A stretch of 64,000 bases of DNA from Engraulis encrasicolus. Its lineage: Eukaryota > Chordata > Actinopteri > Clupeiformes > Engraulidae. The notes under the pieces are model-generated. The model did no database searches, had not been told where the DNA came from, and worked only from the letters and a program-made list of their open reading frames with translations. Shown here piece by piece: positions 1 through 64,000 of this stretch. The position numbers and the translations under genes are program-made. Each line of letters starts with the position of its first letter. Position 1 is the stretch's first letter. The DNA is taken from NCBI RefSeq assembly GCF_034702125.1, contig NC_085866.1:12414064-12478063 (forward strand), read 5' to 3'.

Positions 1-1325
1 GTTTTTACATCTGCTGTACTGATGCTTTTTTATTTAGTTTTTAACATTAAATATTTTGTAGCATTGTTCTTTTAAAAAGATACTAGTGTACTAACATAAT
101 GTGCCACATTTTTATTACTAATAAAAAGTTATTAGAATTTTATTGAAATCTGGTTGTAAACCAAGGCTATGCATCAATTTAAACAGACCTGTTTATTTGT
201 TATAAAAGAACCAAATAAAATATGGGACTGTGTGCCTAAATGGATTTTGCTGTATTGCTCTGCCTCCAAGTATTGATGGCTGGCTCTATTTTGCTGTTGG
301 CATGCGGCATGTCTGACATCTGCCTAAATCAAAACCTGGGACAAAGTCATGGGCCAAACTCAATATTTTTATTTACTCTAAAATAGACTGAAATGTGTAT
401 GCATGCATGATAAATAAGACAGGCACATTCCTATCAGATGGTAGTTCAAATGTGCCTGCACACAATATGAAGCGTGGGGCCATCACAACAGGCTGGCAGC
501 CAGGTCCAATCCTCAGGATGTTTTTTCCTACCTTTTTTCACTATTATTTCATATTAGGCTAGGCTATATCTTGGGCCATAACGAGTTCATAGGGACCACT
601 TCCAACTCTGCCTTGTTTTGTCTCAGGGCCTGGGCCTAAAACTTGTTATGGCCCAAGACCTAAGATGAAGTGATGGAAAAAAGGGTAATAAAAAAAAAAA
701 AAAACATCCTGAGGATTGGACCTGGCTCCCAAATTACTGCTGTGCATGACCAACAAAATGTAAATGTTCTAATCATTTTACTACATATTGGTGTATGTGG
801 GCCAACTGCTTTTGAAATGATCTTGAGTTGAGGGTCAAATGACCCTGCGGTGGCCGTAGAGTAGACCCTGAAAACCTGTGGCCTACCTACAACTTGACAT
901 TGTTTGGCTCTTCTTCCTATTCCAAAGACGACCTTAGGCTACCTGCTGTCAGTATAAAAGCCTATTGCAGGAAATGGTCAAAAAAGGTAGGCCTACTGCA
1001 ACTATGCTGCTCATTGCAACTGGGTTGCCTATTACAGAATTTGGTCTTTTCATGAAAGTTTACTAAGTAATAAACTCATATTTTCTAGTATGGCCCAAGT
1101 ACAGTCATTTTTGCAGCTAAAAATGTATATTTCTGGAAATTCAAAATGGTGGACCATGGAGAAGATACCCTTTTAATGTATGAAAAGTGCAATTTTCCCT
1201 CCCAGTCATAATGAATACTTAGAATTTGATAGTGGTGGTAAGTATTCATGATAAAGGTAACATTAGTGAATGGGTAGCATGAATTCTGGAAATAAACAAC
1301 TAATCCTGCACAGTGTAGGCTACAC
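1..1325. other. intergenic region, no gene seen
   Basis: AT-rich non-coding DNA upstream of the hAT transposon. I see no open frame with codon structure. It holds one foldback repeat (499–726) and otherwise nothing I can name. CA-repeat frames that run out of the neighbouring transposon are not genes. Confidence 0.6.
499..726. repeat. foldback (MITE-like) repeat
   Basis: The first about 25 bases, starting GCCAGGTCCAATCCTCAGGA, are repeated as a near-perfect inverse complement at the right end (CATCCTGAGGATTGGACCTG). A second inner inverted stretch surrounds TTGGGCCATAAC / GTTATGGCCCAA. This looks like a non-autonomous DNA-transposon hairpin. No convincing target-site duplication was found, so the superfamily is unknown. 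Confidence 0.6.
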
Positions 1326-1475
1326 CAGTGGTTCTCAACCTTTTTTTAGCCAAGGCACCCTTTGACTTCATGAAAAATCTCAAGGCACCCCAAACATTCT
1401 TTCTTTTTTTTAATGTAGCAAAATGTAACAAATGTAACAAATACATATCCTTCCATGTAACAAACCGCGCGCACA

Positions 1476-1484
1476 CGCACACGC

Positions 1485-1527
<43 letters not shown>
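1476..1527. repeat. (CA)n microsatellite
   Basis: An impure then pure CA dinucleotide run inside the left part of the hAT transposon. It produces spurious Cys-Val and Thr-His frames. Confidence 0.95.
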
Positions 1528-1530
<3 letters not shown>

Positions 1531-1838
1531 CTACCCCTCCCATATAACATTCCCTTCTTTTAAAAGGTTACTTGAAAAATCTGCCATCTGTACATGTAAG
1601 CTTACCTACAAACTCATGCCAAATGCTCAACATTCAAATAGCATTCATCAATTTAAGATAAGTAACTTGTTAACATTTTAAACTTCATATTATCCATACA
1701 TGTTTACTGTAATCACATGGCAACATGACAAGTATCATTCATTTCACACAGTGGAACAACTTGCAACAATTTACATTGTTTTTTTTATCAGTATGTAATG
1801 CACAGAACGGTGTTAAAGTCATTTTGCAATCAGGGCAT

Positions 1839-1948
<110 letters not shown>

Positions 1949-1959
1949 GTGACTTGCAG

Positions 1960-3834
1960 TCAGTGGGAGACTTGGGCCTGCGAGGACGAACACAGCCTCT
2001 CTATCCTTGCAGGGGTGGATGACAGACAAACGCGCAACTCTTGATCCAAAGCTCTGAGGCGCTCCCTGTGCTTGTTCTTAATGAACGTCAAGCTGGAAAA
2101 GCTCAATTCGCACAAATACGTAGTGGAAAATGGCAACAGCATGTCAATAGCTGTGCCTGACAATGTCGGGTAATTCTGTTGTACGGAAATCCAGAATGTA
2201 TCAAGTGACATGTCATGAAACTGCATCCGTAAAGTGCGATCCTCTCTCATCTCAGCCAGTTGCTCCTGCGCCTGCATTGACAGGTCGGCTGCGCTCTCCA
2301 GAGCGCACGCATTCCATGGGTCACGTACCCAGTCAAAGCCAGCGAAGGTCTCCGCTGGAAAATAGATGTTAAATCTCTCCTCGAGGGTTTGCAAATGCCC
2401 AGAGATAAGGTCGGAATTTTTTTGGGTATCGGGATGTTGGCTGTACAGAGGGAACATCTCAACTTTCCCCTGCTTCACACGAGACCGCCAGAGTGTGAGT
2501 TTGGACTTGAAGCCGCGCAGTTTGTCCGATGATGTCAGAAGATTTTCCGCTTTCCCTTGCATTTTAGTGTTAAGTTCGTTGAGGTGTTTGAAGATATCTG
2601 CAAGGTATGCGAGTTTCGCCCACCACTGTTCATCTGCAACTAACGCTGCATGTGCAGAATTCTCTTCGGATAGGAACACTTTGAGTTCCTCTCTCAACTC
2701 GTACAGCCTGTCCAAAACCTTTCCGCGTGAGAGCCATCGAACAGCAGTATGTAACAACAGGCTTTGGTGCTCAGCACCCATCTCCTCGCATAAGATGTGA
2801 AAAAGACGCGAGTTTAACGGCCGTGCCTTGATGAAATTAACAATGCCCACTGCCCCGTCCAGTACATCAGAAAGTTCTTTGGGCAAAGTCTTTGCAACTA
2901 ATGCCTCTCTGTGGAGGAAGCAATGCGTTGTGCGAACATTCCTGTTTTGCTCTCGAACCCTGCTGATGAACCCTTTCACATTACCCGTCATCGCAGCAGC
3001 GCCATCGGTGCACACACTGATGCAGTTAGCCCAACTTAGACCTCCCTGTTCAAGGTATTCGGTTGTCACCCGATAGATCTCCTCTCCCGTTGTTTTGTGA
3101 GGCAAACACTTGCAAAATAAAAAATTGTCCCGGATTTCTTCTCCATCGACAAACCTAACACATCCCAACAGCTGTGCGTGGCCACTCACGTCTGTTGACT
3201 CATCCACTTGCAAAGCGAATTTCCCACATTGTCTGATTTTGTCAAACACCACCTCTTCTATGTCTGCTGACATGTCATTGATTCGCCTTGCAATTGTTGA
3301 GTTTGAAAGGGGTACTTTCGAAATCTCTTTGGCTGCTTGTGGGCCCAACATTTTCTTAACCATCGCTATGCATGATGGCATTATCGTTTTTTCGGCAATG
3401 GTATGGGGATCTTTAGCTTTAGCTATTATTTCGGCTACCATATAGCTAGCCTCCTGAGCATTTTTTGAGACACTGGTACTTTTGAGCATCACCTGCTCCT
3501 GTCGGCTGTGCTGACTCTTCAAACGAAGAAAATATTCCCTGCTTTGATCGGCCTGTACTGGGTGATGGGTCGTCAGATGCCTTTTTAACTTGCTGGGTAC
3601 CATGGCCTGGTTGGATAGTGTGTTATTGCACAGCAGACACAGCGGTTGAGGGCAGGATGGGTCGCCGGTGGAGATAAACCCGAACGTGAGGTAATTCTCG
3701 TCATATTGGCGTTTCTTTTTCTTGCTGGTCTCCACCTCCGTCCGTGAATTGCCACACGATGAAGATGAGGAAGTTACTGTTTCAGATTGAGACGAGTCCG
3801 ATTCTGGGGCTTTTCTTTTCAGAAATTTGTCCAT
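1960..3834 (-). CDS. hAT transposase with N-terminal BED-type zinc finger (ZBED5/Buster-like)
   Basis: This 624-residue protein would cut and paste the surrounding element by binding its ends and dimerising in the nucleus. I chose the start MDKFLKRK because it is the usual opening of this transposase group; an in-frame upstream ATG at 3906 would add 24 unrelated residues. Visible parts: a Ser-rich N-terminus and basic KKKKR patch (about 38–42); a BED-like finger C66-x2-C69-x16-H86-x3-H90; the core motif QVDESTD near residue 210, holding a probable catalytic Asp; the segment CTDGAAAMTG, whose Asp is a candidate second acidic residue; and the C-terminal hAT dimerisation segment with LPFSTTYLCELSFSSL and a following KNKHRERL. 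Length is normal and no stop or frameshift is seen. The family also includes host-domesticated ZBED/FAM200 genes, but the flanking inverted repeats and duplication argue this is still a transposon gene. Confidence 0.9.
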   Translation of the reverse strand: MDKFLKRKAPESDSSQSETVTSSSSSCGNSRTEVETSKKKKRQYDENYLTFGFISTGDPSCPQPLCLLCNNTLSNQAMVPSKLKRHLTTHHPVQADQSREYFLRLKSQHSRQEQVMLKSTSVSKNAQEASYMVAEIIAKAKDPHTIAEKTIMPSCIAMVKKMLGPQAAKEISKVPLSNSTIARRINDMSADIEEVVFDKIRQCGKFALQVDESTDVSGHAQLLGCVRFVDGEEIRDNFLFCKCLPHKTTGEEIYRVTTEYLEQGGLSWANCISVCTDGAAAMTGNVKGFISRVREQNRNVRTTHCFLHREALVAKTLPKELSDVLDGAVGIVNFIKARPLNSRLFHILCEEMGAEHQSLLLHTAVRWLSRGKVLDRLYELREELKVFLSEENSAHAALVADEQWWAKLAYLADIFKHLNELNTKMQGKAENLLTSSDKLRGFKSKLTLWRSRVKQGKVEMFPLYSQHPDTQKNSDLISGHLQTLEERFNIYFPAETFAGFDWVRDPWNACALESAADLSMQAQEQLAEMREDRTLRMQFHDMSLDTFWISVQQNYPTLSGTAIDMLLPFSTTYLCELSFSSLTFIKNKHRERLRALDQELRVCLSSTPARIERLCSSSQAQVSH

Positions 3835-4404
3835 TGTTACAGTCGTAACACACAACCAGTGAGTTACTCTCACTGTACAATGTACACAACTGACGTAACA
3901 TAGCAACGCAACGTGAGCTCAGAAAAGTAACACATTTTGCGGACGTCACACATTCAAGTTGTTTATCTCAGATGTAGACTGTGGCAGCATAAATGTAGGC
4001 CTACAGTGATAATGTTAGGCTAGATGAAAAAAAATCCATTGACTAAGCATTCATTTATTAATTTAGACACCTGTTTATCATATCACACGCTTTGTACATT
4101 TATTGACGTCAATTTCACATAATGTCAGCCACGTTTCTGCGGCACCCCTGAGGGGGGCGTGCGGCACCCCAGGGTGCCGCGGCACCCCGGTTGAGAAACA
4201 CTGGGCTACCCTACCTTTTAATGTTTGTGTAATCAAACAAAAATAGTCTATTAATGGTGGTGGTGATATTGAGGTTTACAGAAAGTATAGGCCTAGTGAG
4301 TTGAGTAAATCGATTGTGTACTGTACATTGATACAAACTATTTTGTTTTCAGTATTAATTTTTGAGATGTATTTAATAATATCAACGGCTGTCACTAAGA
4401 CAAG

Positions 4405-4673
4405 GTGGTCCAGCCTCCCTCTCCTCTTCCTCTGAAGCAGAGATTGACAAGTTCACTCACTGACGTCTGGACCGCTTACGTAACGCTCGCGCTCAGCCAT
4501 GTTTTTCGCGCTCGAAAAGCTGTGGCAACAACAAGCAACCTCCACTTCAGTCAGTGTACCGGTACTTCTGTGAAGTTTATAAACATCCTTTGTCGAGGAA
4601 ACGCCGACAAAACTTTGTTTTAGAACCGTAGAAGACACAGGGTATGGTCTGTTTAAGAGAAAGAAAGTACATG
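4405..4673 (+). promoter_or_regulatory. sycp2: probable sycp2 promoter and non-coding first exon
   Basis: A short GC-richer island lies between the hAT element and the first coding exon. It contains a CRE half-site TGACGT (4461–4466) and a perfect PAR-bZIP palindrome TTACGTAA (4476–4483). Further downstream is a good splice donor, ATG|GTGAGT, at 4673/4674 with no long frame before it. I infer a 5'UTR exon ending at 4673 that splices to the exon carrying the start codon (acceptor near 5563, GTTTTAG). CRE-type elements are common in germ-cell promoters, which suits a meiotic gene. The transcription start was not determined. Confidence 0.45.
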
Positions 4674-5572
4674 GTGAGTAGAGTAGTGATAAGCTAGTGT
4701 TATGTTGTGTGGCGATTGCTGATTTTACCTGGCTAATCAGTTGCTAACTAGCTAGTCGCTGAAGTGAAGAACATTGGGCAAACCTGTGGTTAGTAGTTCT
4801 ACCTCATCAGCAGACGATTACCTGTCTTGATTGTCATATGTTCATTCTTTGTCAATTGAGATCAGTGCGGCTCGCAAAATTTGCAGAAGACATCACACCA
4901 GAGACTAACATTACCAAACATTAAAAGTAGCAGCTAGTTCGCCGGCTACCATAACGAAGTAGATTATCTGTGTAGTTCTGCTTGCCCGTTGCTAACAGTG
5001 ATATTGAATTAAATGTCACTGCCCCCAAACAATCTGTATAACGGGGTTATTGGATTATTTCAAATTGCAGTGCTACTATGGCTAGTAACTTTTTTCAGTC
5101 AGAAAGAATATGCTCAGGGACAGCAAAATAGTAGTGCCTAGTGTTACGTGTTTTTCCTACGTGTAAGTATTTGATGCCCATTCACATTTGAATTGAATAC
5201 TGTCCGACTAGAGAATGAGTTTGTGAATGTATGATGTATTCATTCAGTGGTTCTTAACATGGGTATATGGCTGGTAATTTAAAAGGGCTGATTTACTTTG
5301 CTCCACCAGTCCGTGTATGAAAAAAACCTGAGCATGTTTAGGCCTATAGCTTCAGCCATAATGCCGGTAGTCATAGGCTAATGACATTGTTGATGGTAGT
5401 ACATATTCACAACAAAGAAGAGATTTTTTGTGAATGGGCAGCATACATTCTGGTAGTAACTTGTGTGTTGGGGGGCGGGGGAACCCTCGGGACCCTCCAC
5501 CTTTGATACACTTCACACTAAACGCTGTGACGTTCTAGTTTTAGATTTTGGGCCCTGGTGAGAAGGGTTCTC

Positions 5573-38305
<32,733 letters not shown>

Positions 38306-39427
38306 TGCTAAGAATGGCCAGAGAAAAGGTGTTTTTAATTCAAGTTCATGTGTTCCTGTTCCTGTTTATGTTCTAAACTGTTTACAAGTGTGTTCTCTTA
38401 GTTGCTGACCCTGTTCAAACATGTAATAGCATATTATAATCCAATATTTATTGTAATTTATTTAATTTATCTATTTATTTAGTATGTTGTAAGGCCTTCA
38501 TGTGTGTTTACTCACACAGATTTTAATTTAAATAATGAATTCATCTGCAAAATGTATTTATTAATCTGAAAAAAGAATTGGTTTACTGTTACTATATAAT
38601 TAGAATCACAATAAAAAAAAAAAAAGAAAATATCATCAGTAGTATGTTAGAGTGTTCACTTCATTCAATGAAACATTGTGTTATTCAACACAAAAACAAA
38701 TGGAAACCAGAGCACATTTCCAGAGGCATTGTATTATTAGTATGACAACTGCTACACGTCATCACCTGGTCTTGGCTACAGATTTTGGTATGTTTTGGAA
38801 CAAGAAGACACCACATATTTTTAAAAAGTCTTGTATTATGAAGACAAGTAGTGCTTACAAAGTTTTTTTTTCTTTTTCAAGTGAAGACATGAACAACCCT
38901 GTTCAGACTGACTCTGCGTACACTTTGATATGAAATTCACCCCCAAAGACCAGTCTCTGTTCGACCCTCAAGTATTACGGTAGTACCCTTTTTCAACATT
39001 TTTTAGGTGGAGCCGGTCACACATGCACAACTTCCACCAAACACTGATGGTCTCTTGAAACAAGTGTCCTTTCAAAAAACGTCCTTCAGAAGAAGAAAAA
39101 AACACTGAATACAGTTCTCCATCTTTGTCCCTCTGTCCATCTCTGTCCACTAAAGTGGATTGTACCAAAGCTCCTATTGGGAGTGTCCTTCCTGCCAGCA
39201 CTTCTGGCTGAAGGCTGGCCCTCAGGTGGCTAACCCCCCAAAAAGCATCACAGTAGCCCACTGCCCCTCCTGGAAGCCCGGGCCCTGGAAGAATAAGGAC
39301 GAGCCCAAAGACTTAACACCCAGAGAGGTGAGGCCCCGGAATTAAAAAAAACACACACCTCCAGGAATTTCACAGACGAAAAAAACTGAAAGTCTCGCTT
39401 CACCGTTTCTTCATGGAAGAAAGTCTT
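38306..39427. other. convergent intergenic gap and 3' UTRs
   Basis: Between the sycp2 stop and the phactr3 stop. AATAAA at 38610–38615 is the likely sycp2 poly(A) signal. On the minus strand, AATAAA (plus-strand TTTATT at 38557–38562, others at 38455–38482) could serve phactr3. If used, the two 3' UTRs would overlap tail to tail. No other gene is seen. Confidence 0.5.
38610..38615 (+). terminator. sycp2: probable sycp2 polyadenylation signal
   Basis: AATAAA 305 bp downstream of the sycp2 stop, followed directly by an A-run. Confidence 0.5.
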
Positions 39428-60194
<20,767 letters not shown>

Positions 60195-60195
60195 C

Positions 60196-60198
<3 letters not shown>

Positions 60199-60250
<52 letters not shown>
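60199..60250. repeat. (GA)n microsatellite forming a splice-acceptor tract
   Basis: On the phactr3 coding strand this is (CT)n ending TCTCTGCAG immediately before the 60194 exon start, so the dinucleotide repeat is the polypyrimidine tract. Confidence 0.93.
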
Positions 60251-60254
<4 letters not shown>

Positions 60255-60690
60255 TTAAAAAGTCCTTTATTGGACCAAAGATTCAAACTTTTACAAAGCC
60301 GTCAGAACATCATAATTTTTTTTAGCAAAGAAAAACAAAACAAAAAACAAAAACAAACCAGTTCCCTCCTTACAGCCTCAACACCAACCTCTCCTCCACA
60401 TCCACTTCACACAACAGTCCTCCCAATCCCCAAATTCCCAAAAAAGACTACATCATTCACCAATTTGTAATATGCAAATTCCACCTTGACCCTACACCCC
60501 ACCATCCCCTTTAAAACTTCCACTGGGTCTGTTGTCACCTCGCCAAGATTTTTATTTTTTCGGGTTTGCCATTTGGCCAACTTGGCTGAGGCCACTAAGA
60601 AATTAAAGAGGCACACTTCCCTTTTCACCTTAACCCTGTAAGCAGGACCAGTGACAAAACTGCAGTGTAAGAAAGGCAGCTGCAACACAT
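60251..60690 (-). mobile_element. LINE 3' end with reverse-transcriptase C-terminal fragment
   Basis: The minus-strand frame 60688–60407 contains CLFNFLVASAKLAKWQTRKN, GMVGCRVKVEFAYYKLVND and a final GIGRTVV, resembling the C-terminal tail of fish LINE ORF2 proteins. It is followed on the minus strand by about 150 bp ending CCAATAAAGGACTTTTTAAA and the (CT)n at 60199–60250. The 5' side is cut off at the (GA)n at 60699–60771. Confidence 0.45.
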
Positions 60691-60692
60691 TT

Positions 60693-60698
<6 letters not shown>

Positions 60699-60771
<73 letters not shown>
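60699..60771. repeat. (GA)n microsatellite
   Basis: About 72 bases of pure GA dinucleotide. Confidence 0.97.
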
Positions 60772-60775
<4 letters not shown>

Positions 60776-61011
60776 AGGTTAAAGTTAGAGCTAAAGTCAA
60801 AGTCCATTGTATTGCCAATCGCTTTACATGTGCCAGGAATAGGAAAGAATGAAAATGACATGGTTTCATGCATACACAAACACCAACATAGCAGTAAGTG
60901 TGTAGCCTATTTGTCTTCTATCATGTCAATAAAGATAACTGGGTCAGAGAGGGTCCAAAAGTAGGCTACCAGAACTATTATACGTACAGTAGTGCTCATC
61001 ACAGTCTCCTG

Positions 61012-61230
61012 TCAGGGCAGGCGTGGGTAAGCGGTTAGGGCATCACATGGTATCATCCCACCACACTGCTCCCTTGGGGTGCCATTGGGGGCTGCTCCCT
61101 TACATGGGTAAGGCATGAATGCAATTTTGTTGTGTGCAGTGTGCAGTGTTCAGTGGAGTGCTGTGTCACAATGACAATGGGAGTTGGAGTTTCCCATGGG
61201 GCTTTGACTTTCACTTCATATCAGTCATAT
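61012..61230 (+). mobile_element. tRNA-like SINE, third family
   Basis: GGGCAGGCGTGGGTAAGCGG then TTAGGGCATCA resembles an A-box head. The body GGGGTGCCATTGGGGGCTGC, with TTGTTGTGTGCAGTGTGCAG, is typical of a common fish SINE. Ends approximate. Confidence 0.55.
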
Positions 61231-61419
61231 ACCTTACGTAAATCCTTTGTGAATCAGACAGACACCGCATGAAGTACAATGCCATACTGTGTCGTGTCAT
61301 GGCACAAGACTACAGCCGGTGAGATGGCACCGCTCAAAGCTCACATGCAGGCAGGGAAGCCGACAGGGGGGGACAAATGAGTCAGCTGCCCCAGGGAGAA
61401 GGCGAGGGTGGGGGGCAAT

Positions 61420-61590
61420 TGGGTCCTCATTATTTTTTGACTTTGTTCGACAGGACAGTGTGTGAGGTGGACAGGAAGCAAATTGGGAGAGAGACGGGGA
61501 GGGGTCGGCAAAGGACCTGGGCCGGGAATCGAACCCGGGTCAGCCGCATGGCAGGCGAGTGCCCTACCGGTTGGCCACGGCAGGGCCTAG
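61420..61590 (-). mobile_element. tRNA-derived SINE, copy 3 (minus strand)
   Basis: On the minus strand CCCTGCCGTGGCCAACCGGT (A-box region) and GGGTTCGATTCCCGGCC (perfect B-box GGTTCGATTCC), with the same body as copies at 36171 and 50530. The promoter boxes are the best preserved of the three. Confidence 0.88.
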
Positions 61591-61921
61591 GGTCCTCATA
61601 ACATTGCTTATATTGGGCGGGGAGCCCTTTCAGATGATTTTGTTATGGATCCGGCTAAGGCTGTCAGGCACCTGCATCCAGGTGAAAATGTTCAATGTAC
61701 AGCGCATGGCTAAACACGTTCATTTAACCTCTTTTCACTCTGTCTCAGCCCATTTCTTCAGGAGTACTCCTAATGTCTCCAGAGAGAAGTCTGCTCAAAA
61801 GCACCTGCCCTGAAAAGCTGTGGTGGCAAGCACTTCGAAATTCATGACACCCGGGAACATTCTGGAATCAGCTCAGGGTTGTTATCTGCATTTTGTTCAG
61901 GCTAGTAAGATTGATGTAATG

Positions 61922-62131
61922 CAGTGGTTCTCAACCTTTTTTGGACAAACGCCCCCTTGACCTCATCATAAGCCTGCCAAAGCCACCCTTACTATTAAAA
62001 CGTTTAAATTGACTAATGCCCCCAATGACAACTAAGCACCGCATCCCTCTCAACTGTATCCTTCTCAATGCCCCCCTAGGGCTCCCCAATGCCCCCTGGG
62101 GGGCTGTACTGCCCCTGTTGAGAAACACAAA
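61922..62131. mobile_element. hAT-type MITE with ends like the intact transposon
   Basis: CAGTGGTTCTCAACCTTTTT is identical over 20 bases to the left end of the transposon at 1326. The right end GTTGAGAAACAC is also the same. Interior GCCCCC runs. Right boundary and duplication unclear. Confidence 0.75.
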
Positions 62132-62257
62132 TTTAATGGATGTCAAGCATGAGTTAGTCAAGGCAATGTTCCAGTAAGACGTCAGAAACGGAAACCACAA
62201 AACAGCATTTTAATTCTATGAATGAATCATACCATCTATCTACCCACTCACAGTCTA

Positions 62258-62609
<352 letters not shown>

Positions 62610-62943
62610 GCTGTGCGCATGTGCGTGTGCGTGTGCGTGTGCGTGTGTGTGTGTGTACATGCTCTTGTGAATAAAAGACATACAGAACATGTGGGAGGGG
62701 GTTTTCTTTGTGTGTCTATAGTCCTGTATTGAAAGGTGTATTTGTGAAGTGCATTTTGCTAAGATGACTGAGTATGGAGGAACCTTGTTCTTGCAATACA
62801 ACAGCGAGGATAATCTCCAGCACAATGGGAAGAATGAAATTTTTCAACAGGTCTTTGTAGCTTTCTGCTTCGGTGGCACATTGTGAGGTGCACAAGAAAT
62901 ACTCAGCTCCAACTCTGGCACAGGTGTCATATGTGAATAATCA

Positions 62944-62945
<2 letters not shown>

Positions 62946-63024
<79 letters not shown>
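62946..63024. repeat. (CT)n microsatellite
   Basis: About 78 bases of CT dinucleotide with one interruption. Confidence 0.97.
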
Positions 63025-63113
63025 GGCATGTGTATCGGCCTTGTGTGCCTGTTTTTTTATGAATGTGCATATAGGCCATAAGAGGGGTTTGAAAGTGTGT
63101 TGCATGTGTTGTT

Positions 63114-63156
63114 TGGTGTGTGTGTGTGTGTGTGTGTGCGTGCGTGCGTGCGTGTG

Positions 63157-63187
<31 letters not shown>

Positions 63188-63545
63188 GTGCCTGCCTGCC
63201 TGCTTGCATGTGTGCGTGCCTGTCTGCCTGACTGCCTGCCTGCGTGCGTGTGTGCGTGCATGCGTGCGTGTGAGTGTGCCTGCCTGCCTGCCTGCGTGTG
63301 TGCGTGCGTGTGAGTGTGCCTGCCTGCCTGTCTGCCTGCCTGCCTGCCTGCCTGCGTGTGTGTGTGCGTGCGTGTGAGTGTGCCTGCCTGCCTGCCTACC
63401 TGCGTGTGTGTGTTCGTGCGTGTGAGTGTGCCTGCCTGCCTGCCTCCCTGCCTGCCTGCCTGTCTGCCTGCCTGCCTGCCTGTGTGCCTGCCTGCCTGCC
63501 TGCCTGCCTGCGTGTGTGCGTGCGTGTGTGCGTGTGAGTCTGCCT
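63114..63545. repeat. (TGCC)n/(TGCG)n tetranucleotide satellite with higher-order structure
   Basis: About 430 bases of TGCC and TGCG units, with a recurrent longer block around GTGCGTGCGTGTGAGTGTGC followed by a TGCCTGCCTGCC run (near 63260, 63300, 63365 and 63415). Confidence 0.93.
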
Positions 63546-63757
63546 GCATATGTGTGAAGGTGATTCAATGTGTGAACATAAAAGCAGGAGTGTGTATCTG
63601 TGTCACTAGGCCTTGGTGATGCTGAAACAGGGTGTGTCACTGCACTCGCCATGACAACCAGAGATGGAGGAGGAGGAGGAGGAGGGGAAGAAATGATGAG
63701 AAGGAAGGACTCCTGGCTGACCTGCTGCTGGTGGGAAGCGGGTCAATGGAGTGCAAG

Positions 63758-63760
<3 letters not shown>

Positions 63761-63839
<79 letters not shown>
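63761..63839. repeat. (GA)n microsatellite
   Basis: About 78 bases of GA dinucleotide. Together with 63663–63690 (GGA)n it marks the right edge of the window as low complexity. Confidence 0.97.
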
Positions 63840-63842
<3 letters not shown>

Positions 63843-64000
63843 TCAGTACTGTCTGCGCGAGTAACCATCAGAGGAAGCAAGCCAGGCCAGAGTGCCTAGA
63901 CTATAGCCCAGACAAGACTAGACGAGACCAGAGGCACTAAGCCGAGCTGAGCCGAGCTGAGCCGTGCTGCTGGGGTCAGAGCTCTCCTGTTGCCATGACG

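Noticed and set aside
61420..61590. tRNA gene
   Set aside because: A- and B-box sequences belong to a tRNA-derived SINE with two further copies in the window; no cloverleaf acceptor stem was found.
63600..63652. Minus-strand ATG (MASAVTHPVSASPRP) as the phactr3 first exon
   Set aside because: The start resembles the family only by MAS; no phase-1 donor follows before the frame runs into TG/TGCC repeats.

Overview
The window looks like nuclear DNA of a teleost fish. It has short vertebrate-type exons with GT–AG splice sites, very dense dinucleotide microsatellites, tRNA-derived SINEs, and many hAT-like MITEs with 8-bp target-site duplications. I cannot place it below teleost from sequence alone. 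All gene models are hand-built from splice sites, codon phase and remembered family sequence; nothing was searched or aligned by software.

Layout. 1–1325: intergenic, with one foldback repeat. 1326–4203: an apparently intact hAT transposon (2878 bp) with terminal inverted repeats, an 8-bp duplication matching at 7 of 8 bases, and a 624-codon BED-finger transposase on the minus strand. 4204–38305: sycp2 (synaptonemal complex protein 2), plus strand, modelled as a promoter/5'UTR region and 47 coding exons that chain in phase to 1,926 codons plus stop. 38306–39427: a tail-to-tail gap. 39428–60194: the 3' eleven coding exons of a phactr3-like gene (phosphatase and actin regulator), minus strand; its 5' exon(s) were not found. 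60195–64000: presumed 5' intron or upstream DNA of phactr3, dominated by SINEs, a LINE fragment and long microsatellites. SYCP2 and PHACTR3 are neighbours in mammals, so the pairing supports both calls.

sycp2 encodes the axial/lateral-element protein of meiotic chromosomes: an N-terminal ARM-like domain and Spt16M-like domain, a long low-complexity middle, and a C-terminal coiled-coil region. The fish gene has three notable features: an apparent AT–AC intron (intron 3), a small tandem exon duplication (exons 18–20), and a coding 27-bp minisatellite giving about fifteen RDISPPQKK-like repeats in exon 35. phactr3 binds actin through RPEL motifs and PP1 through its C-terminus. The three C-terminal RPEL motifs and the PP1-binding tail are intact, but the exon expected for the N-terminal RPEL motif is not seen.

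The introns of both genes are packed with foldback elements. Many share the hAT end CAGTGGTTCT(C/T)AACC with the intact transposon at 1326–4203, which could be their autonomous partner. Several microsatellites act as, or sit beside, the splice-acceptor tracts of coding exons.
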